DNA from: Rhodobacter ferrooxidans
GTDB lineage: Bacteria; Pseudomonadota; Alphaproteobacteria; Rhodobacterales; Rhodobacteraceae
Assembly (NCBI RefSeq): GCF_000176015.1
Contig: NZ_ACYY01000012.1
Location: 1-64,000 of the forward strand
Length of the DNA: 64,000 nucleotides
Direction of reading: 5' to 3'
Shown here: piece by piece, positions 39,747-49,540 of the stretch
Layout: the number at the start of each line of letters is the position of its first letter
Numbering within the stretch: the stretch's first letter is position 1
The notes under the pieces: model-generated
What the model saw: the letters and a program-made list of their open reading frames with translations, nothing else
The model's database searches: none
Told to the model about the DNA's origin: nothing
Translations under genes and position numbers: made by a program

Positions 39747-40962
39747 TTGTGCCCCCTCGACCCCATGCTGACTGGATCATCTTTTCAATGTCATTTGAAA
39801 AGCTCATCACCGACTCTAGGGCTCGCTCATAAGTCTTTCGGTTCTTGGTCGTAGCGAGGTCCACTTCGAAGATTGTCTTCTGCGAAAGGCCGGCCTCGCT
39901 AACCGCCGAAGACTTCACGAAGGGCGTCTTGATCACACTGTCACCTAGCAATTGCCTGAGCCATTCAGACAAGTCCTGCTGCGTGCTGATAGCGGTGTCG
40001 AAGCGCGTCAGGAGGTAGGCGAAATTGTCATACGCGCCGATGCCACCGTTCGAGTACAGGACTTCCAACACGCCCGACGCCATCGTCAGGAACTGGCTGG
40101 CCGAGGCCAGGTCGACACGCTCAGGGATGATGGTCATGAGAAGCGACGTCGATGCACAGACCGCCGCCATCGTCAGATAGCCAAGCTGAGGCGGGCAGTC
40201 GATTAAAACGATGTCATAATCGTCTTCAACCTGTCGTAGCGAGTCGCGGATCCGATTGAAGAAGACGGGTTGTTCGCCACGGCTCAGCGCGGTTGGAGTT
40301 TCGGTTTCGAATTCCGAGAGCATGATCCCGCCGGGCACTAGATCCAGGTTCGGGAAGTACGTCTTGCGCAAAACGTCCACGATAGGCACCCGGGACGTTT
40401 CGCCATCGTTGTAGCGAATTGCATCATACAGCGTGCCGCCGTGACGGAAGTCGATCTCTGGCTGGTATCCAAAGAAGGTCGTCAGTGAGGCCTGAGGGTC
40501 TGCATCGACCAAACACACACGGTATCCACGCAGGGCGAGCCTCATCCCGAGAGTCACGGTGGTCGTAGTTTTGCTGGATCCGCCCTTGAAGTTGACGGTT
40601 GACCAGATCTGAAGCTTGTCACCTTGTCGCCGACCGGGAAGGAACTGAAACGGATCCTTTGCATTCTGAGCCAGAATGTTGCGGATCTGGAGAATGTTCT
40701 CGGCGGAATAAAGGCGCTTGTTACCCGGTCCCTGTTCGACTTCTGGAATTCTGCCGTCGAAATGCGCCTTGCGCAGATAGCCGTCGCTCACCCGCAATAA
40801 CTCTCCGACCTCTGCGCTTGTGAAGGCGCGTAGTGTCTTTTCTTCCTTCGGTGCCAAAAAAAGCTTCGACATATGTTCAAGGGCTTCAGAAAGCCGCTCT
40901 GCGTCTGCCTTGAGCTTGTCATGCAACACTTGGTGCATCATCATTCGCCTGTCTCGAGACAT
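39736..40962 (-). CDS. repA: RepA, ParA-type partition ATPase
   Basis: 408 aa. An N-terminal MerR-like HTH region (FTSAEVGELLRVSDGYLRKAHF) used for autorepression, then Walker A KGGSSKTTTTVTLG near residue 129, DADPQAS as A' motif and IVLIDCPPQLG as Walker B. First gene of repABC. The annotated ATG at 40962 lacks a clear RBS; a second ATG 18 nt downstream (40944) has CAGGCG upstream and may be used instead. Confidence 0.93.
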   Translation of the reverse strand: MSRDRRMMMHQVLHDKLKADAERLSEALEHMSKLFLAPKEEKTLRAFTSAEVGELLRVSDGYLRKAHFDGRIPEVEQGPGNKRLYSAENILQIRNILAQNAKDPFQFLPGRRQGDKLQIWSTVNFKGGSSKTTTTVTLGMRLALRGYRVCLVDADPQASLTTFFGYQPEIDFRHGGTLYDAIRYNDGETSRVPIVDVLRKTYFPNLDLVPGGIMLSEFETETPTALSRGEQPVFFNRIRDSLRQVEDDYDIVLIDCPPQLGYLTMAAVCASTSLLMTIIPERVDLASASQFLTMASGVLEVLYSNGGIGAYDNFAYLLTRFDTAISTQQDLSEWLRQLLGDSVIKTPFVKSSAVSEAGLSQKTIFEVDLATTKNRKTYERALESVMSFSNDIEKMIQSAWGRGGTNEA

Positions 40963-41387
40963 CTCTTAAGCGTTACCCGTGATCTGCAGTCGATCGGTGC
41001 CAGCAGGAACGCAGTGGACGTCGTTTTCTTAGTTTTCGCGTTACAGATATGACGCCCGTCGGGAAGAAACTCAAGGCAAATCTTGTGCAGCTATCTTGTG
41101 CTTTCTGCCGACTATGGCACCATATGATGCGAAATGGCTAAAGTGACCTGTTAAAGGTTGGGTGTAGGATATTGTAAAGATTACAGAAAATGTCGCGAGA
41201 CTTATCCACAGAACGCGACGCCCTTGAACCCACGCGTGATGCTTGAAAAATCTCTGACTAGGCTCAGTAACGCTGTAGCAGACCTGACCACGGCAATCGT
41301 GTTCGCGTGAGCATCGCAAGCGATTCTTCGTCTGAGCCCGTCGGTAGAATGCCTTTTGGCCTCATGGGCACCGAAAAGCGTTACCTA
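40963..41387. other. repABC promoter region
   Basis: Holds no gene. GCGTTAC occurs three times (40970, 41038, 41377), a possible RepA operator element, and a perfect DnaA box lies at 41202-41210. A+T-rich stretches around 41165-41195 are promoter candidates for repA. Confidence 0.5.
41202..41210 (+). promoter_or_regulatory. DnaA box
   Basis: TTATCCACA, the perfect consensus, about 240 nt upstream of repA. It may couple replicon expression or replication to host DnaA. Confidence 0.6.
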
Positions 41388-42272
41388 CTACAACAGTCCC
41401 AACTTCTTCGCCCGCTCCAAGATCATCTTGACCGATGACGGCTCCCACTTGCTGCGGCCCCTAGGTGTCCGTTCGCGCATGGTCTCTAGCCGGTCGCAGA
41501 TGGCTTGAAGAGTCATCTTGGGATCTGCGCCTTTGATGCCCGCGACGATGGCGGGCAGGCGATCATCCTTGTCGGACGCGGAGGCGCGGGAAAGGATGGT
41601 GTCCGGCAGCAGGCCTTCGCGGACGAAGGTTTTGGCAGCACGGATCAGGCGGGGCAGGGACCAAGGCTGCGCCTCGCTCGGCAGACCTGAATTGACGATG
41701 CGCAGCACGTCTTCCCAAGGCAGGCCCGGTCTCAGACGGCGCACTTCCGGCACCCACTGTTCAGCACTGGCATTAAGCTTCTGGAAATGGCTTTCCACTC
41801 GGGCGGCTCTTGCCTTGCGGATTGCCACGGGATCGCCCGCCTTTAGCCCTGGGTTGCCGCCAACCCGCCCTGCCGCCTTCGCAGATCGCAGCCCGGCCTT
41901 GGTGCGCTCGCGTATCAGTGCCCGTTCAAACTCGGCGGCTGCGCCCAGGACCTGCAGGGTAAACTTGCCCTGCGGCGACGCCGTGTCGATCGGATCCTGC
42001 AAGGACCGGAAATGCGCACCTCTTGCCTCCAGCCGCTCGATGATTTCCAAGAGGTGAGAAAGCGAGCGGGCAAGGCGGTCGATCCGAACCACGACAAGTG
42101 TATCGCCAACGCGCAGTTGATCCAGCACACGCGCCAGAACAGGCCGGGTGCGACTGCCGCCAGATGCTTGCTCCTCCACGATTTCCATACAGCCCGCCGA
42201 GCGCAACTCCTGTACCTGGGGCAGGGCGGTTTGGTCTTCGGTGGAAATACGCGCATATCCGATGAGTGGCAC
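41388..42272 (-). CDS. Serine recombinase (resolvase/invertase family)
   Basis: 294 aa from GTG at 42272. Resolvase catalytic domain: IGYARISTEDQ with the nucleophilic Ser near residue 10, VRIDRLARSLSHLLEII, and the helix E region AEFERALIRERTKAGLRSAKAAGR. The C-terminal 130 residues are longer than in Tn3 resolvases and contain an extra helical DNA-binding region. Probably resolves plasmid multimers, given its place beside repABC, or is left from a transposon; no matching terminal inverted repeats were seen. An upstream extension to 42413 is not supported. Confidence 0.85.
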   Translation of the reverse strand: MPLIGYARISTEDQTALPQVQELRSAGCMEIVEEQASGGSRTRPVLARVLDQLRVGDTLVVVRIDRLARSLSHLLEIIERLEARGAHFRSLQDPIDTASPQGKFTLQVLGAAAEFERALIRERTKAGLRSAKAAGRVGGNPGLKAGDPVAIRKARAARVESHFQKLNASAEQWVPEVRRLRPGLPWEDVLRIVNSGLPSEAQPWSLPRLIRAAKTFVREGLLPDTILSRASASDKDDRLPAIVAGIKGADPKMTLQAICDRLETMRERTPRGRSKWEPSSVKMILERAKKLGLL

Positions 42273-42502
42273 GGGGCAGGGGGCCTCTTTTGCAATTGCG
42301 GATGTCAGGAGTAAACGACCGTTTGTAAACGAATGCAAGGGCACGCTGTGTGATGCTGATCGCTGGAAACCCCTTGGTTTCCATACGCTGAACGCGACTA
42401 GAGCGCTCTCCACGGACGCTGCGCGCGCGTACTAAATAAGGAGCAAATGCAGCCCCACAGAAAACCCTTGGGTAGTTTGCATAATAGGCGTATTTTGCGC
42501 AT

Positions 42503-43570
42503 ATGAAGCCCTTCCACTCTGTTCTGCCTGATATTTCTGACGAAACCCTCGGCGATCCCGAGGCAAGAGAACAGGTGTCCGAAGACGACCTGTGGTTCCT
42601 GCCAGGACCGATGGATGAGGAAGATGATTATCTGCTTCCAGGCCCAAGATCTGAACCCAGCGAAACCTCAGTCGTTGCGGCATGGGCCCGGGCCGAAGCG
42701 GGTTGTGCGGCCCGCCTCGCACGAGTAGCCGGGAGACTGGGCGCGCTTGACGACCGTCTGCGACGCGGCCCATCGGGTTGGCGGCACAGATTGGCCCTGA
42801 TCGAGGCTGCAGAGCTGAGCTGGTTCGTTGGCGATCGAGTCAGCCCTGACCGCCTTGCACTCTGGATCGCGCTTCGTCTGTCTGGCGCTCAGGAAGACTC
42901 TGGGGCGCTGTCACGCGTTGGATGGGCTGTTCGACGTCTTACTGGGGGGCCTGGCCCTGAAGCTGGGCTAGCCGATTTTCTCGACCGGCGGGACCCTGAG
43001 AACATAGCGGATGACGCCGAGCGCTTCACCGATCGCGCCGATGGCTGGCTCGCCGTGACGGGAGCCGCTCGACATCTGCACCCTATCACCCGGGCTTGTC
43101 TGGGCTTCCACCTTTGGAGCCTGGCAGGTCTCGGTCAGCATGGTGACCGGATGGAAGCCGCGGTCACGGCAGGCCGGATTGCTGCAGCCGAAGGGAAGGG
43201 TGCGATTTTCGCACCAGTAGCAATGGGTGGGGCAGGGGGGCTTCGTGCCGGCGGACCTCCGGCAGAGCGGTTGACCCGATGGCTGGACGGAATGGACAAT
43301 GCATGCCTCGCAGCGATGCGGCACCTCGACGATCTCGAAATATGGTCTACCCAAGCGGAGACTGTCATGTCGGTGATGTCTGGCCGTACGCCTCCAGCTT
43401 TGCGCTCTGCATTGACCGAATGGCCCTTGGTCTCTGCGCCGATGGCTGAGACTCTGAGCGGCGCCAGCCGTGCGGCAATCCAGCGAAACCTGGCTTGGAT
43501 GGAGGCGCACGGGCTGATCTGCGAGGTGACTGGCCAAGGGCGTTTCAGGATGTGGCGTGCAGCGGTTTAG
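42503..43570 (+). CDS. DUF1612/HTH_13 (RHE_PE00001-like) protein
   Basis: 355 aa. The middle contains LGALDDRLRRGPSGWRHRLALIEAAELSWFVGD, typical of the DUF1612 family (helical, often called Fic/DOC-like N-terminal), and the C-terminus is a winged-helix-like HTH (PLVSAPMAETLSGASRAAIQRN and EVTGQGRFRMW). Members are regularly found near repABC in Rhizobiales and Rhodobacterales plasmids and are presumed regulators. It diverges from the resolvase gene; no RBS precedes ATG 42503, so it may be leaderless with a -10-like CATAAT about 20 nt upstream. Confidence 0.65.
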   Translation: MKPFHSVLPDISDETLGDPEAREQVSEDDLWFLPGPMDEEDDYLLPGPRSEPSETSVVAAWARAEAGCAARLARVAGRLGALDDRLRRGPSGWRHRLALIEAAELSWFVGDRVSPDRLALWIALRLSGAQEDSGALSRVGWAVRRLTGGPGPEAGLADFLDRRDPENIADDAERFTDRADGWLAVTGAARHLHPITRACLGFHLWSLAGLGQHGDRMEAAVTAGRIAAAEGKGAIFAPVAMGGAGGLRAGGPPAERLTRWLDGMDNACLAAMRHLDDLEIWSTQAETVMSVMSGRTPPALRSALTEWPLVSAPMAETLSGASRAAIQRNLAWMEAHGLICEVTGQGRFRMWRAAV

Positions 43571-43647
43571 AGGCCAGATGTGACCACGGCTTTTTTGTGG
43601 GTTGGCTTCGATAGCCCAAGAAGGTTGGGCGATCTTGTTAGATGAGA

Positions 43648-45051
43648 TCACGCATCACCGAGTGGCAAACACACAACTGCTTCCAGTCCACCTGCCAGCA
43701 CATTGCGGAGCACGACTGTCCCGCCGTGTGCCTGAATGATCGTGCGGGCGATTGCCAGCCCGAGGCCGACGCCGCCGGTATCTCGGCTGCGAGACCCTTC
43801 CAAGCGTACGAACGGCTCAAAGACCGCTTCAAGCTGGTCTTCGGGCAATCCCTGGCCCTTGTCCGCGATGGTGATGATGGCCAATCCCGGCGTTCGGTCC
43901 AGCTTTACCATCGCCACCCCGCCATAGCGGACAGCATTGTCGATCAGGTTCCTTAGAGCGCGGTTCAAGGCGTGCGGGCGGACGGTGATGGGCAGAGGCG
44001 ACGACGGGGCAAGATTGGCTCGTTCTCCCCCTACATCGTTGACCAGATCAGCCAGCAGGACGGCAAGATCGACTTCAGCGGCGGGTTCTGCCCGCGCAAC
44101 CCCGCGTGCGAATTCCAGGGTCGCCTCGACCATGGCCTGCATTTCCTCGACCAGTGCCTTCAGGCGTTCGCTATCCTCGGTTTCGTCCAGCATTTCGATC
44201 CTGAGCCGCATTGCTGTAAGCGGCGAGCGCAAATCATGACTCAGGGCGGCGAGCATGTGCGTGCGCTCGTTCACGAAGCGGGTCAGTCGGGCCTTCATCC
44301 GGTTGAAGGCCTGCGTGGTCTCGCGCACCTCGGATGGCCCCGTCATCGGCAGCGGATCGGCATCAAGCCCACGGCCCAAGCGGTCGGCGCCAACAGCAAG
44401 AGCACGCATCGGGCCGACGACGCGCCGCGCAGTCCACCAGGCCACCAAAGCTACCGCGACTGCCATCAACACCACCGGCAGCAGGGCCTGCGGAGTTAAT
44501 TGCAGGGCAGGGCGGTAAAACATCGTGCGTACGTTCAGCCAGTCGCCCGCCGCAAGACGGATCGACAGCGTCAGCTCAATGGGGTCGGTCCGCCCCGCCA
44601 TCATCGCCTCATGCATCGGGCGCATGGACGCAGGTACTCCCTCTGGCAATGGCAGGGACGCGAGGGACAGCGCATGAACATCGGCGCGCACTTCCCGTTC
44701 CGGCTCGCCAAGGATCTGGCGGATCTGGCGCAGAACCATGTCCGCCTCGGCGCTGTCGTGGGACGCTGCAGGCTCGGGTCCGACTTCAAACCGCACCAGC
44801 GGAGAATTTGCCGCGCGGAGTATCGACATGCGCAGATCAGTGGGGGCGCCATCCAAAAGCAAGACAACATTCGCGGCGCGCCCTGCCGCCTCCAGCCCGA
44901 GGGCTGCACGAACTGCACGGTTCCGCCCGTCTGTCAGCAGCAACAGGCCAAGCCCCTGTGTGATGGCCAACGCCAAAAGCAACATGATCAGCAACTGCCC
45001 GCCAAGAGATTGCGGGAAGAGCTTGCGCAACATCGAGAAGCGCGCGCTCAC
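43648..45051 (-). CDS. Sensor histidine kinase of a metal-island two-component system
   Basis: 467 aa. TM1 about 16-35, periplasmic sensor about 36-160, TM2 about 172-190, HAMP, HisKA with ALSHDLRSPLTAMRLR (phospho-His near residue 265) and HATPase_c with NLIDNAVRYGG, DKGQGLPE and GVGLGLAIA. It phosphorylates the adjacent regulator. GTG start overlaps the regulator stop. Lying back-to-back with a copper-type set, it probably senses periplasmic metal, but the sensor domain shows no obvious metal-binding His/Met motif. Confidence 0.9.
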   Translation of the reverse strand: MSARFSMLRKLFPQSLGGQLLIMLLLALAITQGLGLLLLTDGRNRAVRAALGLEAAGRAANVVLLLDGAPTDLRMSILRAANSPLVRFEVGPEPAASHDSAEADMVLRQIRQILGEPEREVRADVHALSLASLPLPEGVPASMRPMHEAMMAGRTDPIELTLSIRLAAGDWLNVRTMFYRPALQLTPQALLPVVLMAVAVALVAWWTARRVVGPMRALAVGADRLGRGLDADPLPMTGPSEVRETTQAFNRMKARLTRFVNERTHMLAALSHDLRSPLTAMRLRIEMLDETEDSERLKALVEEMQAMVEATLEFARGVARAEPAAEVDLAVLLADLVNDVGGERANLAPSSPLPITVRPHALNRALRNLIDNAVRYGGVAMVKLDRTPGLAIITIADKGQGLPEDQLEAVFEPFVRLEGSRSRDTGGVGLGLAIARTIIQAHGGTVVLRNVLAGGLEAVVCLPLGDA

Positions 45052-45773
45052 GGCATTGCACTCACGTCTGCGGCAAGGCTGTAGCCACCACCCCAGACAG
45101 TTGCGATCAGTACAGGCTTGGCCGGATCGGCCTCGATCTTGCGGCGCAGGCGGCTAATCTGGTTGTCGATGGTGCGGTCGAACACCTGTGCGGCGCGACC
45201 CGATGTAAGATCGAGCAGTTGTTCGCGGCTGAGCACGAAGCGCGGCCGTTCCAGAAACACCGTCAGCAGACGGAATTCTGCAGTTGTGAGTGCGACCTCG
45301 ATGCCATCGTCGTCGGTCAGGGCCCGGCGGTCGGTATCAAGCACCCATCGGTCGAAGGCCAATCTGTGCCCGGCAAGGCTGCCACCAACGACGCCCCCCC
45401 GGTCGGATCGGCGCAGGATCGCCTTGATTCGGGCCAGCAGCTCTCGCGGATTGAAGGGTTTGGGCAGATAGTCGTCGGCCCCGACCTCCAACCCCACGAT
45501 ACGGTCAGTTTCATCACCCAGGGCTGTCAGCATCAAGATCGGAATGGCCCCCTGCGCACGCAAACGTCGGCAGACCGAGAGGCCATCTTCGCCCGGCATC
45601 ATCACATCCAGCACGATCAGATCGAATTGACCCACCTTCATCGCCGCATCCATTGCGACGGCATTGGCGGCAGAAGTCGCGCGCATGCCGTTCTTTTCCA
45701 GATATTTCACTAGGGCATCGCGGATATCACGGTGGTCATCGACGATCAGAATATGCGGCGGCTGGTTCATCAT
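45048..45773 (-). CDS. OmpR-family response regulator
   Basis: 241 aa. Receiver domain with DDHRD, phospho-acceptor Asp in LIVLDVMMPGEDG near residue 56, Lys in YLPKPFNPREL near 106, and a C-terminal winged helix (VALTTAEFRLLTVFLERP and RTIDNQISRLRRKIE). AGGAGA lies upstream. The target is likely the divergent EF-hand/copper operon 180 bp away; that is inference from position. Confidence 0.92.
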   Translation of the reverse strand: MMNQPPHILIVDDHRDIRDALVKYLEKNGMRATSAANAVAMDAAMKVGQFDLIVLDVMMPGEDGLSVCRRLRAQGAIPILMLTALGDETDRIVGLEVGADDYLPKPFNPRELLARIKAILRRSDRGGVVGGSLAGHRLAFDRWVLDTDRRALTDDDGIEVALTTAEFRLLTVFLERPRFVLSREQLLDLTSGRAAQVFDRTIDNQISRLRRKIEADPAKPVLIATVWGGGYSLAADVSAMP

Positions 45774-45954
45774 CTTGTCTCCTGATGTCGACCCTAGCTG
45801 AACGCGGTAGTGCTGCGGACAGAAGATTGTCGCAAACCTCTCTCAGGACCTCTGCTTGCGACAGCTTGATACAAAACAGGCGTCGCCCTGACAAACCTGT
45901 GGGACACCTCGCTCCCAGATTGGACCCATCGCAATTTGATCCAGGAGAGACAGA

Positions 45955-46458
45955 ATGAAACGTTCGACAAAATTCGCCCTCGCTACCGTTGCCGCCCTTG
46001 GCGTAGCCGCTGTCGCCGTGCCGGTCGTCGCCCAGCAGGGTCAGATGCAGCATGATGGCATGATGGACGGAGGCATGGGCATGATGGGCCAGCATGGCGG
46101 CATGATGGGTGGCGCCATGGGAATGATGGCCGGCGGCCAGAGCTATGCCATGGCCACGTTCGACACCAACAAAGACGGCACGCTCAGCCCCGAGGAAATG
46201 ACAGCCGGAATTCAGGCTGAACTCAAGACCTACGACACCGACGCCAACGGTACTTTGTCGCTGGAGGAATTCGCGGTGATGCATGCGGCCCACACCCGAC
46301 CGATGACCGTGCGTGCCTTCCAGATGCACGACGCCGACGGTGACGCACAGGTCACGGAGGCTGAAATGGCCGCCATGGCAGAAATGATGCAAAGCCACAT
46401 GGGCGGACAGCAAGGCGGCATGCCGGGCATGGGTAAAGGCATGATGGACAACGACTGA
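45955..46458 (+). CDS. Periplasmic EF-hand, Met/His-rich protein
   Basis: 167 aa. Signal peptide (about 1-25, cleaved after VVAQ), a Met/His/Gly-rich stretch (about 30-60) and three EF-hand loops: DTNKDGTLSPEE, DTDANGTLSLEE and DADGDAQVTEAE. It ends in another Met/Gly-rich tail. Met- and His-rich segments suit Cu(I)/Ag(I) binding. First gene of the copper-type operon, opposite the two-component genes; AGGAGA lies 7 nt upstream. Role inferred: metal buffering or delivery in the periplasm. Confidence 0.8.
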   Translation: MKRSTKFALATVAALGVAAVAVPVVAQQGQMQHDGMMDGGMGMMGQHGGMMGGAMGMMAGGQSYAMATFDTNKDGTLSPEEMTAGIQAELKTYDTDANGTLSLEEFAVMHAAHTRPMTVRAFQMHDADGDAQVTEAEMAAMAEMMQSHMGGQQGGMPGMGKGMMDND

Positions 46459-46470
46459 CCCACCTTTTTT

Positions 46471-46506
46471 CTCCCGCTGACTGGGCGAAGCTCCGGTTAG
46501 TGGGAG
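46471..46506 (+). terminator. Intercistronic hairpin
   Basis: CTCCCGCTGACT and GGTTAGTGGGAG form an imperfect stem between the EF-hand gene and the tiny membrane gene. It may attenuate the operon or protect the upstream mRNA. Confidence 0.4.
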
Positions 46507-46531
46507 GAATCCCAACACAGATCAGGAGGCC

Positions 46532-46651
46532 ATGACTATGAACGGCTACGGTATGGGATTTGGAATGGGCTTCGGCTGGCTCTGGATGATCGTCATCCTT
46601 GTGCTGGTCGGCCTCGCGATTGCGGCGCTGGTCAAATACCTGCGCAAATAG
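46532..46651 (+). CDS. 39-aa single-TM protein
   Basis: MTMNGYGMGFGMGFGW is followed by one hydrophobic helix (LWMIVILVLVGLAIAALV) and a short basic end KYLRK. AGGAGG lies directly upstream. The Met/Gly/aromatic-rich N-terminus facing the periplasm and its place between metal genes suggest a small accessory of copper handling, similar to the short SHOCT-like or YnfA-sized membrane peptides found in copper operons. Function unproven. Confidence 0.65.
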   Translation: MTMNGYGMGFGMGFGWLWMIVILVLVGLAIAALVKYLRK

Positions 46652-46666
46652 CGGAAGGGAAACCCG

Positions 46667-47053
46667 ATGGACTATACGATCAACCGCCTGATCATTGGCG
46701 CGGACTTTGACGTGGTCGATGCCCGGACGCGTGCCGCGCTGTCCGAAAACGGCTTTGGTGTACTGACCGAAATCGACGTCAAGGCAACGATGAAGAAGAA
46801 GCTGGACGTGGATATCCCAGCCTACCGCATTCTAGGGGCCTGCAACCCGAAGATGGCGATGGAAGCCATTGGGATGGAACCGCGCGTCGGTGCGATGCTG
46901 CCATGCAACGTGATCCTGCGCGAGGTCGAAGGCGGGGTCGAGGTCAGTGCGATTGATCCGGTGGCGTCGATGCAGGCCATCGACAATCCCGCATTGCATG
47001 CCGTCGCAGGTCAGGTGCGCGACCTGCTGGCCAAAGTTGTTGCGGCAATTTGA
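46667..47053 (+). CDS. DUF302-family protein
   Basis: 128 aa, one DUF302 domain: DFDVVDARTRAALSENGFGVLTEIDV, then ILGACNPKMAMEAI and MLPCNVILREVEGG. Two conserved Cys (in GACNP and LPCNV) are positioned like those of the family. DUF302 genes often sit beside copper or mercury efflux ATPases. No signal peptide, so cytoplasmic. Starts 16 nt after the tiny gene, AAGGGA upstream. Confidence 0.85.
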   Translation: MDYTINRLIIGADFDVVDARTRAALSENGFGVLTEIDVKATMKKKLDVDIPAYRILGACNPKMAMEAIGMEPRVGAMLPCNVILREVEGGVEVSAIDPVASMQAIDNPALHAVAGQVRDLLAKVVAAI

Positions 47054-47167
47054 TTGCACGTGCAGCCGCAATCTTCGCTTGACCTTCCAATGATGGGAAG
47101 GAGCATCGCGAGTCGGTAGGCCTTTGCATCTGCCTTCACGCGGCGCCGACCGCGATAGGAGAACGCT

Positions 47168-49540
47168 ATGAAACCCACCGATCTGCACAGCAGCCACGCC
47201 CATCCAGACCCGGATATGCCCGAGGGCCTAGGCGTTCCAGAAAGTGGCACCGGGCTAACGTCCATCGACCCAGTCTGCGGCATGACCGTCACGCTGAAAC
47301 CCGACACTCGGACCGAGGCGTTTGGCGGCAAGGACTTCCATTTCTGCTCTGGCAAGTGCCAGACGAAGTTTCAGGCCGATCCGTGGTTCTATGCCTCCGG
47401 CCGGGCGGCGGGGCGTAAGAAAGTTGCCCCGGTCAACGTCCAGTATACCTGCCCGATGCACCCCGAGATCATCCGCGATGCGGCCGGCTCGTGCCCGATC
47501 TGCGGCATGGCGCTGGAGCCGATGCTGCCCTCGAACGAGCCCAGCCACGAGTTGACCGACTTTACCCGCCGCATGCGGATCTCGGTTGCCGCGGCGGTAC
47601 CGCTGATCATGCTGACGATGGGGCCGATGGTTGGCCTGCCGGTGCGCGATTGGATCGGGCATCAGGCGGCGGGTTACCTCGAGTTTGTGTTAGCAACGCC
47701 GGTGGTCCTTTGGGCTGCACTGCCGTTCTTCTTGCGCGGCTGGAATTCGGTTGTGAACCGCAGCCCGAACATGTGGACGCTGATCAGCCTTGGTGTGGCG
47801 GCGGCCTACATCTATTCCCTTTTTGCGGTGTTCCTGCCCGATCTGTTCCCCGAGGCCTACCAGATGGGCCACGGCGTCGGCACATATTTCGAGGCGTCGG
47901 TGGTGATCGTGGCGCTGGTGTTCTTTGGTCAGGTGCTGGAACTGCGGGCGCGCGAACGCACCGGCGATGCGATCCGCGCGCTTCTCGACCTCGCGCCGAA
48001 GACCGCGCGGCGCATTTTGCCGGACGGCACCGAATATGATGCGCCGCTGGAAAACATCATGGAGGGCGACCGTCTGCGCGTGCGCCCCGGCGACGCTGTG
48101 CCAGTCGATGGCGTGGTCATCGAAGGTCATTCATCCTTGGACGAAAGCATGCTGACCGGCGAGTCGATGCCGGTCGAAAAAGGGCCGGGAGATGCGGTGA
48201 CCGGCGCCACCATCAACAAAAACGGAAGTCTTGTCATCGAGGCTGGCAAGGTTGGCGCAGACACCGTCTTGGCTCAGATCGTGGCCATGGTGTCGAACGC
48301 GCGCCGGTCGCGCGCACCAATCCAAGGGCTGGCGGATCGGGTGTCCGCAATCTTCGTTCCGACCGTAGTTGGGATCGCACTACTGGCCTTTGCGGCTTGG
48401 ATGATCTTTGGCCCCGAGCCAGCCCTGGTCTTTGCCATCGCGTCGGCGGTGTCGGTGCTGATCATTGCCTGCCCCTGCGCGTTGGGTCTTGCCACCCCAA
48501 TCTCGATTACGACGGCGGCTGGACGCGGCGCTCAGGCGGGCGTGCTGATCAAAGACGCTGAGGCGCTGGAGCGGATGGCAGGAGTCGATACGCTGATCGT
48601 CGACAAGACGGGCACACTAACGATGGGAAAGCCCAAACTGACCGATACGGTGATGCTTGGGGACGTGGCCGTCACAGACCTTTTGTCACTGGCGGCGGCG
48701 CTGGAACGTGGGTCCGAACACCCGCTTGCCGAAGCCATTGTCGAGGGGGCTGACGCGCAGGGGGCGTCCCGGCAAGAAGCAGCGGATTTCGAGGCGGTCA
48801 CCGGCAAGGGTGTTCGCGGCAAGGTCACAGGTCGCTCGGTTGCGCTTGGCAACGCGGCCATGATGCAGGAAATGGGCTTGGACACTGCACGCGCGGAGAC
48901 ACAGGCGGACACTCTGCGCGAAGAGGGCAAGACCGCGATGTTTATCGCTGTCGACGGTGTGCTGTCAGGTATCGTCGCCGTCGCAGATCCGATCAAGGAG
49001 TCGACCGCACAGGCGATAAAGGAACTGCACGCTCAGGGGCTGCGCGTCATCATGGCAACCGGCGACAATGAACGCACCGCACAAGCGGTCGCGGGCAAGC
49101 TGGGCATAGATGAGGTGCGTGCGGGAGTGTTGCCCGAGGCCAAGAAAGACCTGATCGACCAGTTGCGCCGTGAAGGTCACAAGATCGCCATGGCCGGCGA
49201 CGGCGTCAATGACGCGCCTGCACTGGCGGCGGCAGATGTCGGCATCGCCATGGGTACTGGGGCTGACGTCGCGATGGAAAGCGCGGGCATCACGCTGCTC
49301 GGCGGCGATCTGATGGGCATCGTCCGGGCGCGCAAACTTGCTCGGGCTACCTTGCGCAATATCAAGCAGAACCTGTTCTTTGCCTTTGCTTACAACGCAC
49401 TTGGCGTACCGATCGCAGCCGGGCTGCTTTATCCGGTCACCGGACTTCTTTTGTCGCCCATGATTGCGGCAGCAGCGATGAGCCTGTCGTCGATCTCCGT
49501 CATCTCCAATGCGCTGCGTCTTCGGCGGGTAGAGCTATGA
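47168..49540 (+). CDS. copA: Copper-exporting P1B-type ATPase with YHS and metal-binding N-terminus
   Basis: 790 aa. N-terminal YHS-like domain ([10 protein letters not shown] and [10 protein letters not shown]), heavy-metal binding domain (YTCPMHPEI...[10 protein letters not shown]), then a P-type ATPase core: CPC in [19 protein letters not shown] phosphorylation site, HP in [10 protein letters not shown] and [10 protein letters not shown]. The last helices contain YN (FAYNALGVP) and MSLSS, the P1B-1 signature for Cu(I)/Ag(I). Exports copper from the cytoplasm. AGGAGA precedes the ATG. Last gene of the EF-hand operon. Confidence 0.9.
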   Translation: MKPTDLHSSHAHPDPDMPEGLGVPESGTGLTSIDPVCGMTVTLKPDTRTEAFGGKDFHFCSGKCQTKFQADPWFYASGRAAGRKKVAPVNVQYTCPMHPEIIRDAAGSCPICGMALEPMLPSNEPSHELTDFTRRMRISVAAAVPLIMLTMGPMVGLPVRDWIGHQAAGYLEFVLATPVVLWAALPFFLRGWNSVVNRSPNMWTLISLGVAAAYIYSLFAVFLPDLFPEAYQMGHGVGTYFEASVVIVALVFFGQVLELRARERTGDAIRALLDLAPKTARRILPDGTEYDAPLENIMEGDRLRVRPGDAVPVDGVVIEGHSSLDESMLTGESMPVEKGPGDAVTGATINKNGSLVIEAGKVGADTVLAQIVAMVSNARRSRAPIQGLADRVSAIFVPTVVGIALLAFAAWMIFGPEPALVFAIASAVSVLIIACPCALGLATPISITTAAGRGAQAGVLIKDAEALERMAGVDTLIVDKTGTLTMGKPKLTDTVMLGDVAVTDLLSLAAALERGSEHPLAEAIVEGADAQGASRQEAADFEAVTGKGVRGKVTGRSVALGNAAMMQEMGLDTARAETQADTLREEGKTAMFIAVDGVLSGIVAVADPIKESTAQAIKELHAQGLRVIMATGDNERTAQAVAGKLGIDEVRAGVLPEAKKDLIDQLRREGHKIAMAGDGVNDAPALAAADVGIAMGTGADVAMESAGITLLGGDLMGIVRARKLARATLRNIKQNLFFAFAYNALGVPIAAGLLYPVTGLLLSPMIAAAAMSLSSISVISNALRLRRVEL

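Noticed and set aside
41388-43570. Transposon carrying resolvase and the HTH gene
   Set aside because: No transposase and no terminal inverted repeats or target-site duplication seen around them.
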